The notes: a model not told the origin generated them from the letters alone. A stretch of DNA of 64,000 nt from a sulfur-oxidizing endosymbiont of Gigantopelta aegis (GCF_016097415.1 NZ_JAEHGE010000001.1:2963157-3027156), one strand, 5' to 3'. Shown: positions 36,868 to 45,947, counted from the stretch's first letter. Numbers and translations are program-made.

Positions 36868-37257
36868 TTAAATGAGTGCTCTAATCTGAGCTTCACTGAC
36901 CGGTTGAGCAAGTACATAGTCGGCATTGTATTGAAAATCATAATGCCCCTCTAACTTACTGACAAATTCATATTCTCGTTTGCTGACCATAATAATTAAT
37001 TTTGGCTGGTAATCGGGATATTTTTGCAGAGTAATCAACAAAGTATCTAAATTACAGATATGATTGCTGGCATAGTTGGTACCAAAGGCATAAAAAAACT
37101 CTGCCACAATAACATCGGGCTTATTTTTCTTTAAAGCTGCCAAGGTTTTTCTAATTGAATTAAATTGCAGTTCCTCATACCCCAGTTCATCGTATAAGCC
37201 TGACAATTTAGGATGCAGGGCTGATTCTATAATAGAAAATACAATGGGTTTTGGCAC
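36868..37257 (-). CDS. CheY-like fold hypothetical protein
   Basis: A 129-aa alpha/beta protein whose pattern (FSIIESALHPKLSGLYDELGYEELQF, then KPDVIVAEFFYA near residue 50, then KLIIMVSKREYEFVSKL, then YVLAQPVSEAQIRALI) resembles a response-regulator receiver fold. The phosphoacceptor position reads VIVAEFFYA, with Glu where Asp is usual, so it may be a pseudo-receiver. No kinase or output domain is adjacent. Its stop is the first triplet after repeat R3-3. Confidence 0.6.
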   Translation of the reverse strand: MPKPIVFSIIESALHPKLSGLYDELGYEELQFNSIRKTLAALKKNKPDVIVAEFFYAFGTNYASNHICNLDTLLITLQKYPDYQPKLIIMVSKREYEFVSKLEGHYDFQYNADYVLAQPVSEAQIRALI

Positions 37258-37271
37258 GCACTCACTCCAAC

Positions 37272-37310
37272 TTCTTTAGCTAACTTCTTTAGCTAACTTC
37301 TTTAGCTAAC
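37272..37310. repeat. 13-bp tandem repeat at a gene boundary
   Basis: Three exact copies of TTCTTTAGCTAAC (37272-37284, 37285-37297, 37298-37310). It lies just upstream of the CheY-like gene, and its last copy contains the stop region of the basic small protein gene. Each unit carries a minus-strand TAG. Confidence 0.85.
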
Positions 37311-37541
37311 TTGACCAAGACTAAAAACTGGCATTCTCAAAATAGCCTTTAAATGATTTTGAATAAGGCCACTTTGAGAATACCAGTCTTTGCTGAAACG
37401 TACTTTTTCTGCTCGACGCTTTGCCTTGCCGGGCTTGTCGTGAACATGAGATTTTTTCATTAAAGGGTGGTTGAACAAGGGATTTCTGGGTGCTGTTAAC
37501 AGCGTTTCAGCTTTACGCGCTGAGCGTTTCTTGCGAGACAT
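37302..37541 (-). CDS. small basic conserved hypothetical protein
   Basis: A 79-aa, strongly basic protein: MSRKKRSARKAETLLTAPRN, then PLFNHPLMKKSHVHDKPGKAKRR and a shorter hydrophobic end (AILRMPVFSLGQVS). The first 50 residues look conserved in unnamed gammaproteobacterial proteins; the high Lys/Arg content fits nucleic-acid or ribosome contact. The C-terminal residues are encoded by the start of the tandem repeat. It lies upstream of the CheY-like gene on the same strand. Confidence 0.6.
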   Translation of the reverse strand: MSRKKRSARKAETLLTAPRNPLFNHPLMKKSHVHDKPGKAKRRAEKVRFSKDWYSQSGLIQNHLKAILRMPVFSLGQVS

Positions 37542-37641
37542 ATTGTGTTCCTTTTTTTTACCTTTATGTTTGTAAGAGCTTTATATTCTACAGCTATGCG
37601 CTATTTTAACGCAAAGCCATTCAGTAAAAAAGCCTTTATCC

Positions 37642-40044
37642 TTATTCACGATGTTGTACCTTAGGAAAAGTGATAATTTTATCAGCCGTAATATGGTTTA
37701 AATTCAAATCCGGATTATATTGCCGTAATAACCAAAAAGGGATTTTGTAGGTTTTTCGAGTCAGTATCCAGACTGACTCGCCCCGGTTTAAGCGATATTT
37801 ATCGGTGCCAACAATTTGATTGCGAACAAAAAATTCTTCTTGTAAGTTTTTATGATACAAAACGCGTTGTGCTTCAAATTCTTCTACCGACACCTTAACA
37901 AAACTCAGTTTAAGGCGCTTTCCCACCACCATTGGCTTACCATATTTTATTTTATTCAGGCGCCTCAAATCTCTGGCTCTGATTTGCAACCATTCTGCAT
38001 AATGGCCTAAAGTTTCTGCCGCCTGAATCTCAATTGATTTATCCTCACTCACTGAATAATCACTGGGATCAGCCAATAGTTCCGTTGATTCCGCTTTTGT
38101 TAATTCTGAGTCTATAAGCTCAATATCCTCTGGAGCTTCACCTTCTGCAACCATCGTTTCTTTTTCTACAGGATCTACTTTGTCAACAACAGCGATAGAA
38201 TCTACAACCGCTATCGAATCTACAGCGACAGGAGCAAGCAACTCAGTTTCAGCATCACCCGAAGCAAATGCTTCCGCTACTATCGTAGGCTTATTGGCCA
38301 ATGCTTTATCAATTTGAGCCAATTGTACTTTTTCTTGCTGCACAATTTCTTCAGGCTTGACCAAGGTAAGTTTTTGCCCCGGATAAATTTTCTTTTTATT
38401 CGATAAATACTGATGGGTCATATTATTTAAACGCAATAATTGCCTAACACTTAATTCATTTTTACGCGCAATACGCTCCAGACTATCACCCTTTTTAACC
38501 ACATAAATCCCATCTTCTGCCACAGCGATTGGCTCAGGAATGGGTGGATTTTGCTCCTTAACGGCTGGCTTTTTATTGCTTGCCAAAACAAGCTGTTTGC
38601 CCTGTTTTTGTGGCAGAATCAGCACCTGACCAATACGAATAATATGCTTATTACGCATATTATTACTCTCAACTAGGTCTCTCATGCTGATACCATAGCG
38701 TGCGGCAATAAGCGATAGCGTCTGCCCCTTGGTAACACGGTGAAAACGATCTGCCTTTTGCTTGTCAAAGCGCTCATTGGCCGCTACATTTTGTAGCTCG
38801 CTAATAGCCAATGCCACATTGTCTGAAGTTGAACGCTCAATACGCAAGTCATACTGTTTCGGCACATATTTGTTGCCATTCCAAACCGCCGGACGCAAGG
38901 CCGGATTAGCCGCCATTAAGTCTTCTCGACTAATTTTTAGCGCCTTAAGCACCGTAGCCATATTCATATAATCAGCCATTTTAAGCATTTCATAATCCGC
39001 AGGTGCAGCAAGGTTTATATTGTTAAAATATTTTTCTGGCTGTTGGGCGATTGCCAAAGCCGCTAAAAAGGAGGGATAAAAATTACGCGAGGCAAAACCA
39101 AAACTACGGCTTTTGTAACGACGAATAATCACATCAATATCAGTAGTACCGACTTTTTTTGCCGCTCTACGCATGCCAGCAGCACCATGATTATAAGCAG
39201 TGAGTGCTAATGGCCAGGTGCCTGTCACAGCATAATTATTTTTTAATAATCTCGCCGCTGCCACAGTAGCAATAAAGGGATCGAGCCGTTCATCTAAGAC
39301 CTGATCGATCTGCATATAGCGACGCCCAGTGGAGCGAGTGAATTGCCACATACCGGCTGCCCCGACCTTTGAATAAGCCCTATAATTAAAAGAGGATTCA
39401 ACATGAGGTAGGACAGCAATCTCAAGGGGCAAATTCATTTCTTTCAACACTGAAATAATATAGGGTCGCCACTTGCCGGAACGTACTATACCCGCACGAA
39501 ACTTATTAGCCTGTCCCAATTGAAAGCGGATACGTTTTTTTGCCTTGCGTAATTCCTTTGCCGTGACATTTTTTGGCCATAAGGCCAGCACCCGCTGTTC
39601 TTCTTTACTGAGTTGTATGGCTTTATTTTTACCACCAGAACGCTGAAACTTTATGAGTTTGTCCAGAATACGCTGATATTTCTTTTTTATTTTTTTGCTC
39701 AGTTTTGCACGCGCTTTATAACTTAAGCCTTTGGGCAGCTTAATGGTTTCATAGATAATGGACAAATTGACATTATCATGTAAATAACCTTCTGAGGTGG
39801 AAATTTTTGTGTAGACCTGAGTCCAGAATTGCACCGCAGGGACGAGACTTTCAGGCTTAGGGAAATGCTTGTTTTGCCAGACAGCAGGTTGCGCCTGGGC
39901 GGTCTGATGGTCAGTGACTGGCTTGGCATAAAGAGCAGCGCAAGTAAAAAAATAACTGAGAATAAAAATTGTGAGACTGAATACGACAAAATTCTTTCTG
40001 CCTTTTAAAACCAGACGAATAAGGCCAGACTGTTCCATTGTCAT
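37642..40044 (-). CDS. membrane-bound lytic murein transglycosylase D-like, with LysM domains
   Basis: An 800-aa exported protein: N-terminal hydrophobic signal (FVVFSLTIFILSYFFTCAAL), a goose-lysozyme-like SLT domain at about 205-345 with catalytic Glu in LPHVESSFN and GAAGMWQFTRSTGRRY, YNHG. Two clear LysM modules follow (RFHRVTKGQTLSLIAARYGIS, YVVKKGDSLERIARKNELS) and one or two degenerate ones at the C-terminus (KYRLNRGESVWILTRKTYKI). It cleaves glycan strands to 1,6-anhydro products. It is longer than E. coli MltD (452 aa) because of an acidic linker with a short internal repeat (VDSIAVVDSIAVVD). Confidence 0.92.
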   Translation of the reverse strand: MTMEQSGLIRLVLKGRKNFVVFSLTIFILSYFFTCAALYAKPVTDHQTAQAQPAVWQNKHFPKPESLVPAVQFWTQVYTKISTSEGYLHDNVNLSIIYETIKLPKGLSYKARAKLSKKIKKKYQRILDKLIKFQRSGGKNKAIQLSKEEQRVLALWPKNVTAKELRKAKKRIRFQLGQANKFRAGIVRSGKWRPYIISVLKEMNLPLEIAVLPHVESSFNYRAYSKVGAAGMWQFTRSTGRRYMQIDQVLDERLDPFIATVAAARLLKNNYAVTGTWPLALTAYNHGAAGMRRAAKKVGTTDIDVIIRRYKSRSFGFASRNFYPSFLAALAIAQQPEKYFNNINLAAPADYEMLKMADYMNMATVLKALKISREDLMAANPALRPAVWNGNKYVPKQYDLRIERSTSDNVALAISELQNVAANERFDKQKADRFHRVTKGQTLSLIAARYGISMRDLVESNNMRNKHIIRIGQVLILPQKQGKQLVLASNKKPAVKEQNPPIPEPIAVAEDGIYVVKKGDSLERIARKNELSVRQLLRLNNMTHQYLSNKKKIYPGQKLTLVKPEEIVQQEKVQLAQIDKALANKPTIVAEAFASGDAETELLAPVAVDSIAVVDSIAVVDKVDPVEKETMVAEGEAPEDIELIDSELTKAESTELLADPSDYSVSEDKSIEIQAAETLGHYAEWLQIRARDLRRLNKIKYGKPMVVGKRLKLSFVKVSVEEFEAQRVLYHKNLQEEFFVRNQIVGTDKYRLNRGESVWILTRKTYKIPFWLLRQYNPDLNLNHITADKIITFPKVQHRE

Positions 40045-40087
40045 GTATTTCCCAATTTATTGTCATAAAAACATATTAAATCACTCA

Positions 40088-40639
40088 TTACCACATCAAG
40101 TCATCAGGGATTTCATAGTCCGCATAAAATTCATCGGCTTCGGCATCCGCTTCTTGCTTCGATGGATCATTACGCAAGAGAATATAACTTGCATCTCGTT
40201 GCATTATTTTGTCTGCCACTGGCCCCGGTACAATTTCATACTGCCCTTCAAGCTTAACAATCGCCAAACGCCCTAGCGCAATATCATCATGGGTCTCCTG
40301 GGTAACAAAGATCCGTTTCACATTTTTGTTATCTTCAAAATTATATGCCAGGTCATCGCCATTGCCCTTGCGCACTTTATTGCTAAGAATCAATTGCTTG
40401 ATTTGCGCAATAATGGCTTTGTGCTGAGCCTTTTCATCCCGTTGACGATTCAGCTCTCTATCCTTGGCAGCCTTTTCCTGAATGGCTTTTTCCGCCAATT
40501 GCTTAGCTTCATCAACAATAGTCTGATTATTGCTACGCTGATGTTTCATTTTTTTATGCTTAACATTTTTAGCACGATTAGCCTGATTTTTATCGACCAA
40601 ACCTGCCTTGAGTAGCTGATCTTGTAAAGCGTTTCCCAC
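40088..40639 (-). CDS. DUF2058 (YaiL) family protein
   Basis: A 183-aa protein starting NALQDQLLKAGLVDKNQANRA, the DUF2058 hallmark, followed by a charged coiled-coil stretch (AIQEKAAKDRELNRQRDEKAQHK), then YNFEDNKNVKRIFVTQETHDDI and PDDLMW at the end. The family is widely conserved in gammaproteobacteria. It is described as nucleoprotein/polysaccharide-associated, but without a proven function. It is co-directional with galU upstream (30-bp gap). Confidence 0.88.
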   Translation of the reverse strand: MGNALQDQLLKAGLVDKNQANRAKNVKHKKMKHQRSNNQTIVDEAKQLAEKAIQEKAAKDRELNRQRDEKAQHKAIIAQIKQLILSNKVRKGNGDDLAYNFEDNKNVKRIFVTQETHDDIALGRLAIVKLEGQYEIVPGPVADKIMQRDASYILLRNDPSKQEADAEADEFYADYEIPDDLMW

Positions 40640-40669
40640 GACTTATCCTCTTACTTTTAAAGCGATATT

Positions 40670-41494
40670 CTATTCGTATAAATTTTCAAAACAATAATTA
40701 GTCGCTTCAACAAAGCCAGCAACACTGCCGCAATCAAAACGTCGCCCCTTAAACTTATACGCCAACACACAACCGTCTTTTGCTTGCTGCATCAAAGCAT
40801 CTGTGATCTGTACTTCACCACCCACACCCGGCTTGGTATTACGCAAAATATCAAAGATATCCGGCGTTAAGATATAACGGCCAATAATGGCTAAATTACT
40901 GGGGGCATCTTCCGGTGCTGGTTTTTCAACCATTTCGGTGACTTTAAAGATATCATCTCGGATCATATCGCCTTTTATCACCCCGTATTTTTGCGTATCT
41001 TCCATAGGCACTTCTTCTACCGCAACAATACTGCAACGAAACTGCTTATACAGGCCAACCATTTGCGCTAGCACACCATCTGTTTCAGGTGAAATACACA
41101 AATCATCCGCCAACACCACGGCAAACGGTTCATCGCCAATCAATGTTTCGCCTGACAAGATAGCATGTCCCAAACCCTTCATTTCAATTTGACGGGTATA
41201 GGAAAATACACTTTTATCCATAATGCTACGGATACCTTCCAGATATTCTTCCTTGGAACTGCCTTTTATCTGGTGCTCCAGTTCATAGTTGACATCAAAA
41301 TGATCTTCCATTGCCCGTTTGCCACGCCCTGTCACAATGGCCATCGTAGTCAATCCCGCATCAATGGCTTCTTCTACACCATATTGAATCAAAGGCTTGT
41401 TAACCACAGGCAACATTTCTTTAGGCATCGACTTGGTCGCAGGTAAAAAGCGCGTGCCATAGCCCGCCGCTGGAAATAAGCACTTCTTAATCAT
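40670..41494 (-). CDS. galU: UTP--glucose-1-phosphate uridylyltransferase
   Basis: A 274-aa nucleotidyltransferase: KCLFPAAGYGTRFLPATKSMPKEMLPV (nucleotide-binding start), IQYGVEEAIDAG, FAVVLADDLCI, and TEMVEKPAPEDAPSNLAIIGRYIL near the C-terminus. It makes UDP-glucose for envelope polysaccharides and lipids. Length is slightly below the usual 290-300 aa, but all catalytic blocks are present. It is divergent from cdsA (210-bp gap). Confidence 0.95.
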   Translation of the reverse strand: MIKKCLFPAAGYGTRFLPATKSMPKEMLPVVNKPLIQYGVEEAIDAGLTTMAIVTGRGKRAMEDHFDVNYELEHQIKGSSKEEYLEGIRSIMDKSVFSYTRQIEMKGLGHAILSGETLIGDEPFAVVLADDLCISPETDGVLAQMVGLYKQFRCSIVAVEEVPMEDTQKYGVIKGDMIRDDIFKVTEMVEKPAPEDAPSNLAIIGRYILTPDIFDILRNTKPGVGGEVQITDALMQQAKDGCVLAYKFKGRRFDCGSVAGFVEATNYCFENLYE

Positions 41495-41704
41495 AAATAA
41501 TTCCTAACATTATTATCTTTAATTTATTTTGCTCTATTATCTTTTAATTCCACACTTTTGACTATCTTTTTCACACATCAAGCTAATTATTAGAAAAATA
41601 AGGCAGAATTTCAATTTAGCAATATCGTCATAAATACTTTAAACTGTCGATGACGCTCACTACCTTGAAAACCTAATCACTCCTAGCGATAAAGAAGAAT
41701 AAGC

Positions 41705-42649
41705 ATGTTTAATATCCCTGAAAACTCATTTTGGGTCATGGTGGCCGTTTTATGTTTACTCGTCATTGCCTCCATTAGCCGATTTATCATAGAAAAAAGC
41801 CATCCCGATAAAGACTATACCGAGTTGCGTCAACGGATTCAGTCCTGGTGGTGGATGATTGGGATTTTATTTGTATTCATGACTCTGGGACAGACTTCAG
41901 GAAAGACCTATGGCATTATTTTATTTGCTTTTATCAGCTTTCTAGCCCTAAAAGAGTTCTTTTCCATCGTTCCTACGCGCCAATGTGACCGTCGGGTTAT
42001 CTTTTGGGCTTATTTAGCCATCCCCATTCAATACTATCTCATTAGCATCGAATGGTATGGGCTATTTATTATCTTTATTCCCGTTTACTTATTCCTATTC
42101 CTGCCCATGCGCATGGTCTTAATCGGTGAAACTCAGGGCTTTATCCGCGCCGCAGGCGTTATCCATTGGGCAGTGATGTTAACCGTTTACTGTCTCAGCC
42201 ATATTGCCTATTTATTGGTCTTACCAGAGAAAAACCCTGATGCCGGGAGCATGGGACTGGTGATCTTTTTATTATTTATGACTCAATTCAACGATGTCAG
42301 TCAATATATCTGGGGTAAAGCCCTTGGCAAACACCCTATCATTCCCAAAGTCAGCCCTAATAAAACCTGGGAAGGCTTCCTTGGTGGTATGTTCACCATC
42401 GCCATCAGTGCAGCATTCATTGGCCCATTGCTCACACCACTGAATATGCAACTCAGTTTAATTGCCGGACTTATTATCAATGCCTCAGGATTTATTGGCG
42501 ATGTGGTCATTTCATCGGTCAAGCGTGACTTAGCCATCAAGGACAGTGGCGATTTGATTCCCGGTCATGGCGGCATATTGGATCGTTTTGATAGTTTGAT
42601 TTTTACCGCACCCTTATTCTTTCATTACTTGTATTATATGGCTTACTAA
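41705..42649 (+). CDS. phosphatidate cytidylyltransferase (CDP-diglyceride synthase family)
   Basis: A 314-aa membrane protein with about eight helices and the family signature near the C-terminus: SSVKRDLAIKDSGDLIPGHGGILDRFDS. Upstream is the NDVSQYIWGKALGKHPIIPKVSPNKTWEGFLGG block. It forms CDP-diacylglycerol from CTP and phosphatidate. The sequence resembles the YnbB-type more than E. coli CdsA, and there is no neighbouring uppS or dxr, so it may be a second, non-essential copy. A terminator follows. Confidence 0.92.
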   Translation: MFNIPENSFWVMVAVLCLLVIASISRFIIEKSHPDKDYTELRQRIQSWWWMIGILFVFMTLGQTSGKTYGIILFAFISFLALKEFFSIVPTRQCDRRVIFWAYLAIPIQYYLISIEWYGLFIIFIPVYLFLFLPMRMVLIGETQGFIRAAGVIHWAVMLTVYCLSHIAYLLVLPEKNPDAGSMGLVIFLLFMTQFNDVSQYIWGKALGKHPIIPKVSPNKTWEGFLGGMFTIAISAAFIGPLLTPLNMQLSLIAGLIINASGFIGDVVISSVKRDLAIKDSGDLIPGHGGILDRFDSLIFTAPLFFHYLYYMAY

Positions 42650-42712
42650 GCACTTTCATATTACAAAAATGTGTTTTGAATATCTATCTTTATCATAAAG
42701 CACTTAATTAGT

Positions 42713-42750
42713 ATGCAAAAAAAAGCCCCAATATCACTATTGAGGCTTTT
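42713..42750. terminator. bidirectional intrinsic terminator
   Basis: AAAAGCCCCAATAT / ATTGAGGCTTTT (stem broken by one mismatch), with an A8 run on the left that becomes T8 on the minus strand. It lies between convergent cdsA-like and PEP-CTERM genes, 23 bp from the latter's stop. It is a strong terminator for the minus strand and moderate for the plus strand. Confidence 0.8.
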
Positions 42751-42772
42751 CTATGAAGCGAATTAATTTAAG

Positions 42773-43444
42773 TTATTTTTTCTTCCTAGTAAATCCAACA
42801 CCTACTAGGCCAAAAGCTAATAGAGCTAAGCTTGAAGGTTCGGGAATCACAGAAAATGCGACTTCTCCCATTGAGGTATAAGTAAATGCATTCCCATTTT
42901 GATCAGTATAAGTAACACCCGTTAATTCTAATCGTATATAAGATGCATTAACTGCAGTAAAAGACAATACATCGGCAAAATAATTTACATTTTTTGCATT
43001 ATCTGTCAAATCACCATTTAACACACTAAAGTTACCCAAAGATAATATGTTTGTAAATGATGCATCATTAGATGCAAAGATAGAAACGCTACTGATACCG
43101 TACCAATCTTCATTCCAGATTGCGATTTTATCAACTGTAAATACACGACCTAAATAATAATCAATAGTTTCTGTTGCGTCTAACTCAGAGTACCACTCAT
43201 TATTTTCAGCAGAATAAATATGCGATGCACCTGTAACAGAGTTGGTAAATGTATCGAAATCTGTAATACCATTATTATAATTATCACTCAAACCCGACTG
43301 GTTTATAGTATTAATAACTCCATAACCTGCAGCAACTTTTGATACTGTGTTAGAGACACTTTCAGCGCCTCGAATAACTGTTGCCCCCGCAGTAGACGCA
43401 ACGCTAAAAAATACTATAAATGTTAATAACCGCTTAATTTTCAT
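42773..43444 (-). CDS. PEP-CTERM sorting domain protein
   Basis: A 223-aa exported protein: signal peptide (LLTFIVFFSVASTAGA) and a C-terminal PEP-CTERM signal (VIPEPSSLALLAFGLVGVGFTRKKK: PEP, hydrophobic helix, basic end) recognised by exosortase. The central part resembles a galactose-binding/discoidin-like beta fold (YLGRVFTVDKIAIWNEDWY ... SVSIFASNDASFTNILSLG). It is probably anchored or exported in the exopolysaccharide matrix. No exosortase gene (epsH) is in the window. 86 bp downstream of the TAT-peptide gene. Confidence 0.9.
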   Translation of the reverse strand: MKIKRLLTFIVFFSVASTAGATVIRGAESVSNTVSKVAAGYGVINTINQSGLSDNYNNGITDFDTFTNSVTGASHIYSAENNEWYSELDATETIDYYLGRVFTVDKIAIWNEDWYGISSVSIFASNDASFTNILSLGNFSVLNGDLTDNAKNVNYFADVLSFTAVNASYIRLELTGVTYTDQNGNAFTYTSMGEVAFSVIPEPSSLALLAFGLVGVGFTRKKK

Positions 43445-43530
43445 TAATTATAATCCCATTACTAGTTTATTATTTTGCTAATCGAGTTGTTTACTGATTT
43501 TTATTATTAGTTAACAAGTAGTACTTTATT

Positions 43531-43719
43531 CTAGAATCCCGGACCTGGTATGCCAGGAGGTCCTGTATCACTCGTAGCAGCCGCATTTTGACTGATAACC
43601 AATGATGTCATCAAAGGCGCAGCATAAGCAGCATATTTGCTTTTTCTCAAAAAATCACGACGAGACTGATCGGTCTTGCCCTGTTCTTGTTTTTCTTCTT
43701 GCTGTTCATCTTTAGTCAT
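43531..43719 (-). CDS. short twin-arginine signal peptide protein
   Basis: A 62-aa protein: a hydrophilic Gln/Glu/Lys-rich N-terminus (KDEQQEEKQEQGKTDQ), the twin-arginine motif SRRDFLRKSKY, a weakly hydrophobic segment (AAYAAPLMTSLVISQNAAA, an Ala-rich cleavage-like site) and then only about 12 residues, TSDTGPPGIPGPGF. Such small RRxFL-x-K peptides occur next to HprK-like kinase genes and may be substrates of peptide-modifying systems; that is inference. It lies 174 bp downstream of an HprK-like kinase gene. Confidence 0.7.
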   Translation of the reverse strand: MTKDEQQEEKQEQGKTDQSRRDFLRKSKYAAYAAPLMTSLVISQNAAATSDTGPPGIPGPGF

Positions 43720-43893
43720 GCGATTAACCCTATTTAATACTTATATACCAATACAGAATAATGTATAAATTTGCTTCATAATTTAAATTGTATAATAAAT
43801 AAGCAATTAAAGCCAATTTAAATTGAATACTTTACATGATTAAGTAATATATTACCATAAAAACAAGGGTTTTCCTATTATTTTTAGGGAATA

Positions 43894-44631
43894 CTAGAAC
43901 AAAACAGCTTCCAATTCCAATTTAGCCAAATTAATATCAGAATACTTCAAATAATAGCAGGGCAACGCCTCAAGCATTTTAAGCACCGATGCCAATTCAT
44001 GCTCTTTCATTCGTCGCCCCGATGAGCCACATTCAAGAAAACGTAGCAATGCTTCAGTCTTATCAATGACGACTAATTCACAAGCAATACTTTGCTCATA
44101 TTGAGGAAATACTATTGCCTGTAGTGTCGCTCCCACATCAAACGACAAAGCAGCGTTCTTAATCGGTAAATAACGCACATTTTTTTTATCCAGTCGACAA
44201 TATTGTTTCAGTTTTTCAATCAAGGGATAACAATCAACTAAATATTTAACCGCCCCATCCTTAACACAGACAGGTAATGGACATGAGAAAACCTGTTTTG
44301 TATCAGGCACAACAATCGATAACTCATCAGTAAAAAACGACCAGCCTTTAGCCGCCAACAGTGCCGCTAAAGTACTCTTCCCTGCCCCTGACTGCGCAGG
44401 GAAAAGCACAGCCTTATTATCTTTATCAGCTAATGTTGCCGCATGAAACATCAAATAGGGATGTCTACCCTGCTCCTGCTGCTCCGTTTTTGATTGCCAG
44501 ATAGTTTCAAAAACAATACCAAACACATAAGGAACAACCACTGTTAGAGAAAGCCCTGTACAGACACAACTCTTATCAACAAAAATAGAATAGACATCAA
44601 GTGCCTGAACTATTTGTATTAAACGGGCAGT
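43894..44631 (-). pseudogene. HprK-like Ser kinase domain protein, 5'-truncated by IS copy C
   Basis: About 246 codons are left. The central part has a Walker A PAQSGAGKSTLAALLA and downstream FFTDELSIV, which fit HprK-related kinases of peptide- or HPr-modifying loci. The open frame continues upstream of the first ATG (44541) through LIQIVQALDVYSIFVDKSCV to the very edge of IS copy C at 44631, with no plausible start. So the N-terminus, and perhaps further genes of the locus, were removed by the IS. The product, if made from 44541, lacks the N-terminal domain. Confidence 0.75.
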
Positions 44632-45827
44632 TAATGTGGCTATACTTAACCGGTACTTTGCAAGGGAAACTTTGTGAAGTACGCATGGATAACTGATCAG
44701 GCTAAAGATTACCCGGTAACGATTCTGTGCCGTTTTATGGATGTTTCCCGTAGTTGCTATTATGATTGGGTTAGCTCTCCTAAAACGGATAGAGAGAAAG
44801 AAAATGAAGCGCTTACTGAGCAGCTAAAAAACTGTTTGAAGACAGTCGCAAGACTTATGGAACCCGTCGTCTTAAAAGAAAACTGGCTGAAAAAGGCGTT
44901 CATATAAGCCGCCGGAGAATTGGTCGATTAATGAAAAAAGCCGGTTTGTTTTGTAAAACGAAGAGACGCTTTAAAGCGACGACTAATTCCAAGCATAATA
45001 AGCGTATATCTCCAAATTTACTGGAAAGAGAGTTTACTGTCTCTCAACCTGATCGCTACTATGTGGGTGATATTACCTATATTGCCACCAAGGAAGGCTG
45101 GTTATATTTAGCGGTTGTCATTGACTTATTCTCTAGGCAAATTGTTGGCTGGTCGATGGATGAGCGAATGAAAGCCAAGCTAGTCAATGATGCTTTACTG
45201 ATGGCCATATGGAAGCGTAAACCAATGGATGGATTGCTTTGGCATACTGACCGAGGTAGCCAATATGCCTCTGATAGTCATAGAAAAATATTGTCGGATC
45301 ATAACATAATTCAGTCTATGAGCCGCAAAGGAAATTGCTGGGACAATGCTGTATCAGAGAGCTTCTTTCATAGTTTGAAAACTGAATTGACGCACCATTG
45401 TCGATTCAAAACCAGAGTAGAAGCAAAGCAGGCAATATTTGAATATATTGAGGTATTTTATAATCGGGAGCGACTTCATTCGGCTAATGATTATTTGTCA
45501 CCAGTCGATTATGAAATACAGCAGGAAATAGCTTAAATCGATTGATTGAAGAGGGGTAAAAGGCGACATAAATGCCGCCCATTACCGTTGACGGCCATCG
45601 GCTCCTCAGCCTGTGCCGTGAAGATATTGTAACAGGATCATTACCGTTGTGAAAATACCTTGGGTGAATGGAACGGCTCTATCGTTCCAGAGGGCAAAGC
45701 CCTTTCTCTTCATCTGTTTAAAGTTAACATGAGAAACTAAAATGATAGGAAATACAAAATGACAAAAATCACTTGAAACAGCCAAAAAAATATTTAGAAA
45801 ACTGTCCGGAAAAGTGTTGACACATCA
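44632..45827 (+). mobile_element. IS3-family element, copy C (internal deletion)
   Basis: The left end TAATGTGGCTATACTTAACCGG is followed directly by TACTTTGCAAGGGAAAC, so about 317 bp including orfA are missing. The right part is complete to TGTTGACACATCA (45827). The flanking bases (AGT left, AAC right) are not a target duplication, so its two ends do not come from one insertion. Its right end points toward mutS. Confidence 0.9.
44931..45536 (+). CDS. IS3 transposase orfB catalytic part (copy C)
   Basis: 201 aa of the rve domain with the complete DDE set: [20 protein letters not shown] (D), [10 protein letters not shown] (D), [14 protein letters not shown] (E). It follows a separate N-terminal frame (44674-44907, GTG/ATG start KYAWITDQAKD). 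The two are joined only if the ribosome shifts -1 at A AAA AAC (about 44826-44832). No orfA remains, so autonomous transposition is unlikely. Confidence 0.75.
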   Translation: MKKAGLFCKTKRRFKATTNSKHNKRISPNLLEREFTVSQPDRYYVGDITYIATKEGWLYLAVVIDLFSRQIVGWSMDERMKAKLVNDALLMAIWKRKPMDGLLWHTDRGSQYASDSHRKILSDHNIIQSMSRKGNCWDNAVSESFFHSLKTELTHHCRFKTRVEAKQAIFEYIEVFYNRERLHSANDYLSPVDYEIQQEIA

Positions 45828-45947
45828 AACTTAGTATCCTGACTCATTATTTCCTACACACCATTCATTAGCATTTCTGATCATGCAATAAAGATAGACC
45901 TTAGAAAAATAACTGTCAAGATTGCAGCTTTAAGATAAAAGAGATGC

